DNA from: DATAWZ01 sp036266975
GTDB taxonomy: Bacteria > Actinomycetota > Thermoleophilia > Solirubrobacterales > Solirubrobacteraceae
Direction of reading: 5' to 3'
NCBI GenBank assembly: GCA_036266975.1
Contig: DATAWZ010000227.1
Location: 1 to 34,610, forward strand
DNA length: 34,610 bases
The number at the start of each line of letters is the position of its first letter. Position 1 is the first letter of the stretch. Positions 1 through 7,575 of this stretch are shown here, one piece after another. The notes under the pieces are model-generated. The model ran no database searches. It worked only from the letters and a program-made list of their open reading frames with translations, and had not been told where the DNA came from. The position numbers were made by a program, and so were the translations under genes.

Positions 1-426
1 GAGCCCCGCACCCTGCTGGTGCACACCCTGCGCGACACGCTCGGGCTCACCGGGACGCACGTCGGCTGTGACACGTCGAGCTGCGGCGCGTGCACTGTGC
101 ACCTCGACGGCGAGGCCATCAAGAGCTGCACCATGCTCACCGTGCAGGCCGACGGCCGCGAGGTCACCACGATCGAGGGCCTCGCCGGCGCCGACGGGAC
201 GCTGCACCCGCTGCAGGAGGGCTTCTGGGAGCGCCATGGCCTGCAGTGCGGCTACTGCACGCCGGGGATGATCATGGCCGCCGCCGACCTGCTGGCGCGC
301 AACCCGAACCCGACCGAGGAGGAGATCCGGCACGGGCTCGAGGGCAACCTCTGCCGCTGCACCGGCTACCACAACATCGTGCGCGCGGTCCAGTACGCCG
401 TCGAGCAGACGGGAGCGCGGACATGA
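1..426 (+). CDS. coxS: Molybdenum hydroxylase [2Fe-2S] small subunit, CoxS-like (5' partial)
   Basis: This is the iron-sulfur subunit of a CO dehydrogenase/xanthine oxidase-family enzyme. It carries electrons from the molybdenum subunit to the FAD subunit. The frame is open from base 1, so the true start lies upstream; about 141 codons are present of a family usually near 155-165, so only a short N-terminal piece is missing. Two [2Fe-2S] signatures are visible: the plant-ferredoxin-type GCDTSSCGAC (bases ~64-93), and in the C-terminal helical domain CGYCTPGM followed by CRCTGY (bases ~247-375). The stop overlaps the next start (ATGA), which indicates translational coupling to the large subunit. 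The family assignment is firm. The substrate is not proven, because the large subunit lacks the CO-specific copper ligand. Confidence 0.95.
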   Translation, partial: EPRTLLVHTLRDTLGLTGTHVGCDTSSCGACTVHLDGEAIKSCTMLTVQADGREVTTIEGLAGADGTLHPLQEGFWERHGLQCGYCTPGMIMAAADLLARNPNPTEEEIRHGLEGNLCRCTGYHNIVRAVQYAVEQTGART

Positions 427-2840
427 ACGCCGTCGGGCAGCCGCTCAAGCGCAAGGAGGACCCCAAGCTGATCACCGGGCAGGGGCAGTACACCGATGAC
501 CTCACCCTGCCGGGCATGCTCCACGCCACGTTCGTGCGCTCACCGGAGGCGCACGCGAAGATCGTCTCGGTCGACGTCAGCGCCGCCCGCGAGCGCCCCG
601 GCGTGAGCGCGGTGTACACGATCGAGGACCTCGCAGGCGCGTGCGGGCCGATGCCGATGGCCTGGGTGCCGCCCGGCGTGGAGGTCAAGACCCCCGAGCG
701 CTGGCCGCTGGCCAAGGACGAGGTCAACCACGTCGGCGAGGCGATCGCCATGATCGTCGGCTCCAGTCGCGAGGTCGTCGCCGACGCGGCCGAGGACGTG
801 ATCGTCGAGTACGACCCGCTGCCGGTCGTCACCGATCCCGAGGCCGCCCTGCTCCCGGACAGCCCGCTGGTGCACCCCGACCTCGGCACGAACAAGACCC
901 ACGAGTGGTCGCTCGGGGGCGGCGACATCGAGGCGGCGCTCGGCGAGGCCGACGTCGTCATCGAGCGGCGGATCGTCAACCACCGCACCTCCGGGGCGCC
1001 GATCGAGCCGCGCGCGGCGCTCGCCGACTTCCGCGCCGGCGAGCTGACGATGTGGTCGGCGACCCAGGTGCCGCATTTCGTGCGCCTGTTCATGGCGTTG
1101 CTGCTGGGCATGACCGAGGAGCGCGTGCGGATCATCGCCCCGGACGTCGGCGGCGGCTTCGGCGCCAAGCTGCAGTTCTGCGCGGAGGAGATCCTGCTCG
1201 GGTGGGCCTCGCAGAAGCTCGCCCGCCCGGTGAAGTGGACCGAGACCCGCTCCGAGCACATGGCCGTCTGCCACCACGGGCGCGACCAGATCGCCCGCGT
1301 GCGCCTGGGCGCCAAGCGCGACGGGACCCTCACCGGGATCCACGCCAAGATCCTCGCCGACCTCGGCGCCTACTACGGGATCCTCACCCCGGCCATCCCC
1401 TCGCTCGGCGGGTTCGTGATGACCGGCGTGTACAGGATCCCGGCGGTCCAGACCGACGTCGTCGGGGTCTTCACCAACAAGTACTTCACCGACGCGATCC
1501 GCGGCGCCGGGCGCCCGGAGGCCACGCACATGATCGAGGTGTGCATGGACCAGCTCGCGCAGGAGCTGGGCATGGACCCGCTCGAGCTGCGCCGGCGGAA
1601 CTTCATCCCCAAGGAGGAGTTCCCGTACGCCACGCCCTACGGCGTGGTCTACGACAGCGGCGACTACGAGGGCACGGTCAGCCTGCTGCTCGAGCACTTC
1701 GACTACGAGGGGTTCCGCCGCGAGCAGACCGCGCTGCGCGAGCAGGGGGTCTATCGGGGGGTCGGCTTCTCGACCTACACCGAGATCTGCGGGCTTGCCC
1801 CCTCGCGGGCGACCGGACCGGCGGGCTTCGGCATGCAGGCCCCGGGGTGGGAGTCGGCGGCGATCCGCGTGAACATCACCGGCGGGGTCACGGTCTACAC
1901 CGGCACCTCCGGCCACGGTCAGGGCCACGAGACGGTCTTCGCGCAGATCGTCGCCGACCGGCTCGGCGTCGGTCCCGAGCTGATCGACGTCATGCACGGC
2001 GACACCGCGACCGGGCCGATGGGGCTCAACACCTACGGCTCGCGCTCGATGGCGGTCGGCGGCGAGGCGATCGCCAAGGCAACCGAGCGCCTGGCCGAGA
2101 AGTGTCGGAAGATCGTGGCCCACGCGCTGGAGGCCGCCGCCGAGGACATCGAGCTCGCCGACGGTCTCTTCCGCGTGCGCGGGACCGACAAGGGCATGGC
2201 GCTCGCCGAGGTCAGCGGGCTGGCCCACGTTCGGCCCGAGCTGCTGCCCGAGGGGATGGAGCCGGCGCTCGAGGAGCGCTTCTTCTTCGACCCGGAGAAC
2301 TTCGTGTTCCCGTTCGGCGCGCACGCCTGCCTGGTCGAGGTCGACGTGGAGACCGGCAAGGTGGAGGTCCTGCGCTACCTGGCGATGGACGACTGCGGCA
2401 ACCCGCTGAATCCGCTGCTGATCGACGGACAGGTGCACGGCGGGGTCGCCCACGGAATCGGGCAGGCGCTCTACGAGCAAATCGTCTACGACGAGTACGG
2501 GCAGCTCGTCACCGGCACGTTCGTGGACTACGCCCTGCCGACCGCCGCCGAGATGCCCACGTTCGAGACCGACCGGACGGTCACCCCCTCCCCCGTGAAC
2601 TCGCTCGGGGTCAAGGGCGTCGGGGAGGCGGGAACGATCGCCGCCTCGCCGGCGGTGCTGAACGCGGTGATCGACGCGCTCCGGCCCCTGGGGGTCGACT
2701 ACCTGGACATGCCGGCCACGCCGATGCGGGTGTGGGAAGCCATCAACGAGGGTGGCGCATCCCGTTCGAGGCACAGGCAGCCCGGCCGGAAGGCCGGCGA
2801 GCCGGGCCCTCGCTCCTCGTCAACTCCGGAAAGCGGGTGA
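423..2840 (+). CDS. coxL: Molybdopterin-binding large subunit, form II CO dehydrogenase-like (CoxL family)
   Basis: This is the catalytic Mo-cytosine-dinucleotide subunit of a xanthine oxidase-family hydroxylase, 805 aa, the usual size for CoxL. The ATG overlaps the coxS stop. Visible motifs are the cofactor loop DVGGGFG (residues 241-247), the active-site loop DAIRGAGR (357-364), and GVGEAG with the catalytic base Glu735. Form I CO dehydrogenases carry AYxCSFR, whose Cys binds the Mo-S-Cu copper; here the loop is of the form II AYRGAGR type, with Ile in place of Tyr and no Cys. Authentic CO oxidation is therefore doubtful, and an aldehyde or other carbon/heterocycle substrate is equally possible. 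The last ~30 residues form an Arg/Ser/Pro/Gly-rich tail after the conserved end (VWEAI), encoded over a strong inverted repeat. The gene belongs to the S-L-M-D-E-nucleotidyltransferase-G operon. Confidence 0.93.
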   Translation: MNAVGQPLKRKEDPKLITGQGQYTDDLTLPGMLHATFVRSPEAHAKIVSVDVSAARERPGVSAVYTIEDLAGACGPMPMAWVPPGVEVKTPERWPLAKDEVNHVGEAIAMIVGSSREVVADAAEDVIVEYDPLPVVTDPEAALLPDSPLVHPDLGTNKTHEWSLGGGDIEAALGEADVVIERRIVNHRTSGAPIEPRAALADFRAGELTMWSATQVPHFVRLFMALLLGMTEERVRIIAPDVGGGFGAKLQFCAEEILLGWASQKLARPVKWTETRSEHMAVCHHGRDQIARVRLGAKRDGTLTGIHAKILADLGAYYGILTPAIPSLGGFVMTGVYRIPAVQTDVVGVFTNKYFTDAIRGAGRPEATHMIEVCMDQLAQELGMDPLELRRRNFIPKEEFPYATPYGVVYDSGDYEGTVSLLLEHFDYEGFRREQTALREQGVYRGVGFSTYTEICGLAPSRATGPAGFGMQAPGWESAAIRVNITGGVTVYTGTSGHGQGHETVFAQIVADRLGVGPELIDVMHGDTATGPMGLNTYGSRSMAVGGEAIAKATERLAEKCRKIVAHALEAAAEDIELADGLFRVRGTDKGMALAEVSGLAHVRPELLPEGMEPALEERFFFDPENFVFPFGAHACLVEVDVETGKVEVLRYLAMDDCGNPLNPLLIDGQVHGGVAHGIGQALYEQIVYDEYGQLVTGTFVDYALPTAAEMPTFETDRTVTPSPVNSLGVKGVGEAGTIAASPAVLNAVIDALRPLGVDYLDMPATPMRVWEAINEGGASRSRHRQPGRKAGEPGPRSSSTPESG
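2782..2797 (+). other. Hairpin with GGAA tetraloop inside the 3' end of coxL
   Basis: CCGGCC-GGAA-GGCCGG forms a perfect 6-bp stem closed by a GNRA-type loop. A competing outer pairing, GCCCGGC (2780-2786) with GCCGGGC (2801-2807), also exists. The element lies in the poorly conserved tail codons of coxL, about 50 nt before the coxM start. It could stabilise or terminate part of the transcript and so set the L:M ratio. No T-run follows, so a classic intrinsic terminator is unlikely. GC-rich DNA yields such stems by chance. Confidence 0.35.
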
Positions 2841-2844
2841 CGCT

Positions 2845-3687
2845 GTGATTCCCGCCGAGTTCGACTACGTCCGGCCCGACTCCCTGCAGGAGGCGATCCA
2901 GGTCCTCGCGGCCGGCGGCGAGGACGCCAAGCCGCTCGCCGGCGGGCACTCGCTGATCCCGCTGATGAAGCTGCGCCTGGCCGCACCGACGCTGCTCGTC
3001 GACCTCGCGGGTGTCCCCGGACTGCATGGGGTGCAGCGCGAGAACGGCCACTGGCGGATCGGCGCGCTCACCCGCCACGCCGACCTGCAGGGCGACCCGT
3101 CGCTCGGGGTCGCGAGCGAGACGGCGGCGCTGATCGCCGACCAACAGGTGCGCAACCGCGGGACGATCGGCGGCTCGCTCGCGCACGGCGACCCCGCCTC
3201 GGACCTGCCGAGCGTGCTGCTCGCGACCGAGGGCTCGGTCACCGCGCAGGGTCCCTCCGGCCAGCGGACGATCGCCGGCGGCGAGCTCTTCGAGGATTAC
3301 CTCACGACCGCGTTGGCCCCCGACGAGATCCTCACCGAGGTGCGGATCCCGGTGCTCGACGGCTACGGTCACGCGTACGAGAAGTTCACCCGCCGCGCCG
3401 AGGACTGGGCGATGGTCGGCGTCTGCGCGCTGGTACGGGCCAGCGCTGGCGTGTGCGAGGACGTCCGCGTCGCGTTCACCAACATGGGCTCCACGCCGTT
3501 GCGGGCCGGCGCGGTCGAGCAGGCGCTGCGCGGCCAGCCGCTGAGCGCCGAGTCGATCGCGGCCGCCGCCGAGCAGGCCGCGGAGGGCACCAGCCCGCCC
3601 GCGGACCTGAACGCCAGCGCGCCGTACAAGCAGCACCTGGCCCGCGTGCTCACGCGCCGGGCGCTCCTGCGGGCCGCCGGCCTGTAG
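2845..3687 (+). CDS. coxM: FAD-binding medium subunit, CoxM-like
   Basis: This is the flavoprotein subunit of the Mo-hydroxylase, passing electrons from the [2Fe-2S] subunit to a quinone or other acceptor. It is 280 aa, typical for CoxM (about 280-290). The FAD-binding motifs AGGHSLIP (residues 32-39) and TIGGSLAHGDPASD (from ~107) are both present. The start is taken as GTG at 2845 because IPAEFDYVRPDSLQEA is the usual N-terminus (family members begin near I/MxPxxFDYxxP) and GGAAAG lies 11 nt upstream. It begins 4 nt after the coxL stop, with the 6-bp gap to coxD downstream. The order S-L-M differs from the M-S-L order of the classical Oligotropha cox cluster. Confidence 0.93.
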   Translation: MIPAEFDYVRPDSLQEAIQVLAAGGEDAKPLAGGHSLIPLMKLRLAAPTLLVDLAGVPGLHGVQRENGHWRIGALTRHADLQGDPSLGVASETAALIADQQVRNRGTIGGSLAHGDPASDLPSVLLATEGSVTAQGPSGQRTIAGGELFEDYLTTALAPDEILTEVRIPVLDGYGHAYEKFTRRAEDWAMVGVCALVRASAGVCEDVRVAFTNMGSTPLRAGAVEQALRGQPLSAESIAAAAEQAAEGTSPPADLNASAPYKQHLARVLTRRALLRAAGL

Positions 3688-3693
3688 GCGCAC

Positions 3694-4536
3694 GTGGCCG
3701 ACGGCCCGGACCCGATCGGCGAGGTTCAGCGACGGCTGGCCGCAGACGGCTACCTGGCCGGCCCCGAGCTGGGCACCGTGCTGCACCTCGCCTGCGCGCT
3801 GGAGCAACCGCTGCTGCTCGAGGGCGAGGCCGGGGTGGGCAAGACCGGCCTCGCCGTCGCCTGGGCGCGGGCCACGGGCGCGCGGCTGGTGCGGCTGCAA
3901 TGCCACGAGGGCATCGACGTGCACCAGGCGCTCTACGACTGGGACCACGCGCGCCAGCTGCTGGCGATCCGAGCGGCCGAGCACGGCGGCGAGCCGGTCG
4001 AGCTGTTCTCGCGCGCGTTCCTGCTCGCGCGCCCGCTGCTGGTCGCGCTCGAGCACGACGGGCCGGTGGTCCTGCTGATCGACGAGGTCGACCGGGCCGA
4101 TGACGCCTTCGAGGCGTTCCTGCTCGAGCTGCTCGCCGACTTCCAGGTCACGATCCCCGAGCTGGGGACCCTGCGCGCGCGGCACCGGCCGCTGGTCGTG
4201 CTGACCTCCAACCGCACGCGCGAGCTGCACGACGCGCTCAAGCGCCGCTGCCTGTACCACTGGATCGACTATCCCGACGCGCAGCGCGAGCGCGAGATCG
4301 TCGCCGCGCGGCTGCCGGGAGTCAGCGAGGAGATCGCGCTGCGGGTCGTCGAGGCGGTCGGGCGGCTGCGCGAGCAGGGGCTGTACAAGCTGCCCGGCGT
4401 GGGCGAGACGATCACCTGGGCGCGAGCGCTGCTCGCGCTCGGCCCCGACGCGCTGCAGGACACCGTCGGCGCGGTGCTCAAGGTGCGCGAGGACATCGAG
4501 CGGGTGCGCGCGGAGGGCGTGCTCGAGGGTGTCTGA
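3694..4536 (+). CDS. coxD: MoxR-type AAA+ ATPase, CoxD-like maturation factor
   Basis: This 280-aa AAA+ ATPase belongs to the MoxR/CoxD group, which works with VWA proteins to remodel or mature metalloenzymes. In carboxydotrophs CoxD is implicated in assembling the Mo active site. Walker A is GEAGVGKT (residues 44-51) and Walker B is LLIDEVD (Asp130-Glu131). The sensor segment VVLTSNRTREL and the family-typical LKRRCLYHWIDYP follow. The GTG start at 3694 lies 6 bp after coxM, and the 3' end overlaps coxE by 8 bp. Gene order and the VWA neighbour support CoxD rather than a generic MoxR. Confidence 0.92.
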   Translation: MADGPDPIGEVQRRLAADGYLAGPELGTVLHLACALEQPLLLEGEAGVGKTGLAVAWARATGARLVRLQCHEGIDVHQALYDWDHARQLLAIRAAEHGGEPVELFSRAFLLARPLLVALEHDGPVVLLIDEVDRADDAFEAFLLELLADFQVTIPELGTLRARHRPLVVLTSNRTRELHDALKRRCLYHWIDYPDAQREREIVAARLPGVSEEIALRVVEAVGRLREQGLYKLPGVGETITWARALLALGPDALQDTVGAVLKVREDIERVRAEGVLEGV

Positions 4537-5677
4537 GGGGCCTTCTGGCGGTGGCGGCGTTGGCGTGAGCCTGCGCGTGGGCGAGCTCGCGGCGCTGCTG
4601 CGCGCGGGCGGAGTGCGGGTGGGGACCGGAGAGCTGCTCGCCGCGCACCGGGCGCTGGCCGCGCTCGACGCCGGCGATCCGCGCCTCGGGCGCGCCGCGC
4701 TGGAGGCGACGCTGTGCAGCGGCCACGATGACCTCGCGGCGTTCGCGCAGGCGTGGGCGAGCTGGCGCCTGGGCGCCGAGGCCGACGCGCTCCGGGCCGG
4801 CGCGGGCTACCCGACCCCGCCCGGGCTCGACGAGGCGCTGCGTTCGCTGCTGCCGCGCACGCATCTCCCGGGGAGCGCCGACGAGGGCGAGGCCGCGCGC
4901 GAGCCCGTGCCGGCCGCCTGGAGCGAGATCGAGCTGCTGCTCGAGAAGGACTTTGCCGCCTACAGCGCGGCCGAGCTCGAGCTCGCGCGCGTGCTGCTGC
5001 GACGGCTGGCCACGCGCGGCGCGCGGCGGCTGACCCGCCGGACGGCGCCCTCATCCCACGGGCATCGGCTGGACGTGCGCAACACGCTGCGCGACTCGCT
5101 GCGCACCGGCGGGGAGCCGCTGCGGCCGCGCTGGCGGAGCCCGCGCCTGGGCTGGCGGCGCCTGATCCTGGTCGTCGACGTGTCGGGCTCGATGGAGCGC
5201 TATGCGCGGATGCTGCTCATGTACGCGCAGGCCGCGGTGAGCGCGCGCCGGGGCGTGGAGGCGTTCGCGTTCTCGACCTCGCTGAGGCGGATCAGCCACG
5301 AGTTGCGCGGCCGGGACCCGGACGCGTGCCTGGCGCGGGCGACCGAGGCGCTGCACGACGTCCACGGCGGCACGCGCATCGGCGCCTGCCTGGCCACCCT
5401 GAACCGCGACTACGGACGGGTCGTCGGTCGCGGGGCGGTCGTGGTGCTGTGCTCGGACGGCTGGGATCGCGGCGAGCCCGAGTTGCTCGACGCCGAGCTG
5501 GGGCGGCTGCGGCGCTGCGCGTACCGCCTGGTGTGGCTGAACCCGCTCTCGGCCAACCCGACCTGGGAGCCGCTCACCCGCGGGATGGCCGCCGCGGTGC
5601 CCCACGTCGACCACCTGCTGCCCGGGAACTCGCTGCGCTCGCTCGGCGAGCTCGCGGGGCTCCTGGAGGGACTGTGA
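4529..5677 (+). CDS. coxE: VWA-domain protein, CoxE-like
   Basis: This 382-aa cytoplasmic protein is the usual partner of the CoxD ATPase. The N-terminal half is Ala/Leu/Arg-rich and helical. The C-terminal half is a von Willebrand factor A domain with the metal-ion site sequence DVSGS (Asp217, Ser219, Ser221), a Thr in GGTRIG near 281 and Asp in CSDGWD. All MIDAS positions look intact, so it should bind a divalent metal and a protein partner. The GTG at 4529 overlaps coxD. A second GTG at 4565 is a possible alternative start, because the first dozen residues are low-complexity Gly/Ser. The stop overlaps the next start (GTGA). Confidence 0.9.
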   Translation: MSEGPSGGGGVGVSLRVGELAALLRAGGVRVGTGELLAAHRALAALDAGDPRLGRAALEATLCSGHDDLAAFAQAWASWRLGAEADALRAGAGYPTPPGLDEALRSLLPRTHLPGSADEGEAAREPVPAAWSEIELLLEKDFAAYSAAELELARVLLRRLATRGARRLTRRTAPSSHGHRLDVRNTLRDSLRTGGEPLRPRWRSPRLGWRRLILVVDVSGSMERYARMLLMYAQAAVSARRGVEAFAFSTSLRRISHELRGRDPDACLARATEALHDVHGGTRIGACLATLNRDYGRVVGRGAVVVLCSDGWDRGEPELLDAELGRLRRCAYRLVWLNPLSANPTWEPLTRGMAAAVPHVDHLLPGNSLRSLGELAGLLEGL

Positions 5678-6252
5678 TCGTCGGGGCGGTGCTCGCCGCC
5701 GGGGGCTCGCGCCGGTTCGGCGAGCCCAAGCAGCTCGCGCCGCTCCAGGGCCGTCCCTTGCTCGAGCACGCCCTCGCGGCGCTGGCGGCGGCGCCGCTCG
5801 ACGCCCGCTGCGTGGTGCTCGGCGCATGTCTTGACGAGATCCTCGCCGCGGTGCCACTGCACGGCCTGGAGGTCTGTCGCTGCCCGGACTGGGAGGAGGG
5901 CATCGCCGCCTCGCTGCGCGCCGCGGTGCGCTGGGCCCGCGTGCACGAGGCCGACGCGCTGTGCGTGACCCTCGGCGACCAGCCGCGCATCGGGCCGCCC
6001 GCCTTCGCTCGCGTGCTGGGGCGGCGCGGCGCGGACGGGGCGCTCGCCGTGCGCGCGGCCTACGCGGGCAAGCCCGGACATCCGGCGTTGATCGAGTCCG
6101 CGCTGTTCGACGCGCTGCTGGAACTGCGCGGCGACCGCGGCGCCGGGCCGGTGCTCGCCGCCCACGCCTGCCTGTCCGTCGACTGCGATGACGTCGCCAG
6201 CGGCCGCGACGTCGATCGCCCACACGATCTCGCCGCCCTGGGAGGAACATGA
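5674..6252 (+). CDS. MobA/MocA-like nucleotidyltransferase (Mo-cofactor cytidylyltransferase-like)
   Basis: This 192-aa NTP-transferase probably attaches CMP to molybdopterin to give the MCD cofactor used by xanthine oxidase-family enzymes such as the CoxL homologue. The diagnostic N-terminal loop LAAGGSRRFGEPKQL (residues ~6-20) carries the nucleotide-binding Gly/Arg and Lys. VTLGDQPRI is the metal-binding Asp motif. GKPGHPALI matches the substrate loop of MocA-type enzymes. The GTG start overlaps the coxE stop and the 3' end overlaps coxG, placing it firmly in the operon. MocA and MobA cannot be separated with certainty from sequence alone, but MCD is the cofactor expected for this family. 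Confidence 0.88.
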   Translation: MIVGAVLAAGGSRRFGEPKQLAPLQGRPLLEHALAALAAAPLDARCVVLGACLDEILAAVPLHGLEVCRCPDWEEGIAASLRAAVRWARVHEADALCVTLGDQPRIGPPAFARVLGRRGADGALAVRAAYAGKPGHPALIESALFDALLELRGDRGAGPVLAAHACLSVDCDDVASGRDVDRPHDLAALGGT

Positions 6253-6971
6253 AGCTCGAGCAGTCGTTCGAGGTGCAGGCGCCCGCCGAGCGGGTCTGGG
6301 CGCTGCTCGTCGACCTGGAGCGGGTCGCGCCCTGCCTGCCCGGGGCGCAGATCACCGGGCACGACGACGACGGGACCTACCACGGGACCTTCACGGTCAA
6401 GCTCGGCCCCACGACGGCCAGCTACAACGGCAAGATCAGCTTCGCCGAGCGCGACGACGAGGCCCGGCGAGCGGTGATGAACGCCTCCGGCCAGGACAAG
6501 CGCGGCCAGGGCGGGGCGACCGCGACGATGGTCTCCACCGTGACCGAGGACGGCGGGACCACGACGGTCCAGGTGCAGACCGACTTCGTCATCACCGGCA
6601 AGCTCGCCCGCTTCGGGCGCGGCGGGATGATCCAGGACATCTCAAACCGGCTGCTGGGCGACTTCGCCGAGTGCCTGAAGGGACAGCTCGCGCCGGCGAG
6701 CTCGGACCCCGGGTCCGGGTCGGAGTCGGAGTCGGAGCCCGGGTCGGAGTCGGAGCCCGGGTCGGAGTCGGCGCCCGGGTCGGAGTCGGCGCCCGGGTCG
6801 GGGGCGGCCGACGCCGCGCCGCCGGCGCCACCCGCGGCGGCGCCGATCAGCGGAACCTCGCTCGCCGCGGGCGTGCTGAAGGACCGCGCGCGGCGCACCC
6901 CGGCCGTCCCCGCCGGGCTCGCCCTGCTGATGGCGCTGCTGCTCGTGCGCCGGCTGCGCCGGCGCCGCTGA
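6249..6971 (+). CDS. coxG: CoxG-like SRPBCC protein with acidic repeat linker and C-terminal membrane anchor
   Basis: CoxG proteins are thought to recruit CO dehydrogenase to the cytoplasmic membrane. Residues 1-~150 form the SRPBCC/START-like fold (FEVQAPAERVWALLVDLERV, then PCLPGA, typical of CoxG). Residues ~155-190 are a low-complexity linker of Gly-Ser-Glu-Ser-Glu-Pro repeats. A hydrophobic segment near the C-terminus (AGLALLMALLLV) is followed by a run of Arg residues, consistent with a tail anchor with positive charges on the cytoplasmic side. At 240 aa it matches the longer, anchored CoxG forms. The ATG overlaps the preceding stop and has GGAGG just upstream. It is the last gene of the operon. 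Confidence 0.9.
   Translation: MKLEQSFEVQAPAERVWALLVDLERVAPCLPGAQITGHDDDGTYHGTFTVKLGPTTASYNGKISFAERDDEARRAVMNASGQDKRGQGGATATMVSTVTEDGGTTTVQVQTDFVITGKLARFGRGGMIQDISNRLLGDFAECLKGQLAPASSDPGSGSESESEPGSESEPGSESAPGSESAPGSGAADAAPPAPPAAAPISGTSLAAGVLKDRARRTPAVPAGLALLMALLLVRRLRRRR
6708..6803 (+). repeat. 18-bp tandem repeat encoding the CoxG linker
   Basis: CCCGGG hexamers recur exactly every 18 bp (6738, 6756, 6774, 6792), separated by GTC-GGA/GCG codons. An additional, less regular unit starts at 6708. The array encodes repeated PGSESE/PGSESA hexapeptides. The 18-bp period keeps the frame, so copy number could vary without breaking the gene. Confidence 0.85.
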
Positions 6972-6984
6972 TCGACCGGTGCTC

Positions 6985-7408
6985 GCGCTTCCGAAGATCT
7001 GGCAGTTGCCGTCGAGGCTCTCTGGCGTTGATGAACCGTCGTTGACCGTCGTCTCGCTGCCGCCGGCGTCGACGTTGCTCGCGTCGCTCGCGTTGGTTGC
7101 GTTGGTCGCGCTCCTGGCGCTGCCCGCGCTCGTCGCGTTGACCGCGTTCGTCGCCTTGGTCGCGTTGGTCGCGTTCGTCGCGCTGCCCGCCGTCGTGGCG
7201 CTGAGCGCCGTGTTCGCGCGCTTGACCGCCAGGTTCGGCGTTCGCCTGGGCGATCAGCCTGTCGACCTCGCTCCTGGTCACGCCCGCCGGCTTCTTGCTC
7301 TACTTCGCCTTGGAGCGGTGTGAGCTCGCGGTCGTTCGCGGCGAACGCACCGCCGGTGATCGCGGAGACCAGCGCGGTGATCGCCACGGCCACCGACGGC
7401 GAGGGGCG
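6985..7408 (-). pseudogene. Frame-broken remnant of a secreted low-complexity protein
   Basis: No single frame is convincing, but three consecutive minus-strand frames join into one protein-like sequence. From 7408 to ~7322 one frame reads RPSPSVAVAITALVSAIT and continues GGAFAANDRELTPLQ, a signal-peptide-like start. From ~7310 to ~7258 a second frame reads KKPAGVTRSEVDRLIAQA, with a TAG at 7300-7302 just before it. From ~7240 to ~6985 a third frame, open only after a TGA at 7254-7256, reads LAVKRANTALSA, then many NAT/SAT triplets (NATNATKATNAVNATSA), ending SLDGNCQIFG. Proteins with a signal peptide followed by Asn-Ala-Thr-rich repeats are common in this type of actinobacterium. Two frameshifts would be needed, so this is either decay or sequencing error. 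The plus-strand reading (Leu-Val-Ala repeats) is its shadow. Confidence 0.5.
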
Positions 7409-7481
7409 TGCTTCGTCGTTGGGACCCTTCGGTGGCGGAATGAGCTCCCGCGAGCGTCGCCGTCAGCACAGAGGTGTCAAC

Positions 7482-7497
7482 GTGTCCCCCCGGACAC
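7482..7497. promoter_or_regulatory. Inverted repeat upstream of the sufB promoter (candidate operator)
   Basis: GTGTCC-CCCC-GGACAC is a perfect 6-bp dyad lying 23 bp upstream of the likely sufB -10 box, ending right where the -35 region should be. Position and symmetry fit a repressor or activator site, for example for an Fe-S-sensing regulator of suf genes. It could instead be the terminator of transcription arriving from either side, although no T-tract follows. Confidence 0.4.
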
Positions 7498-7520
7498 TTA
7501 CGGCCGACCGCCCGTCCCGA

Positions 7521-7526
7521 TAGAAT
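7521..7526 (+). promoter_or_regulatory. -10 box (TAGAAT) of sufB
   Basis: TAGAAT preceded by CGA is a good actinobacterial -10 (TANNNT), 49 nt before the sufB ATG. It predicts a leader of about 40 nt that ends with AGGAGG (7560-7565), 10 nt before the ATG. No clear -35 hexamer is visible. Confidence 0.55.
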
Positions 7527-7575
7527 CCCGAGTGCAGCGCACAGGATTCCGACTTCTCGAGGAGGTCGCTCGTTC

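Noticed and set aside
540..2774. Long antisense frame opposite coxL
   Set aside because: High-GC codon bias leaves antisense frames open. It has no recognisable motif, and coxL is unambiguous on the plus strand.
6979..7323. Plus-strand open frame of about 114 codons full of Leu-Val-Ala repeats
   Set aside because: It is the antisense of the Asn-Ala-Thr repeat on the minus strand. It has no ribosome-binding site, and the reading on the other strand explains the composition better.
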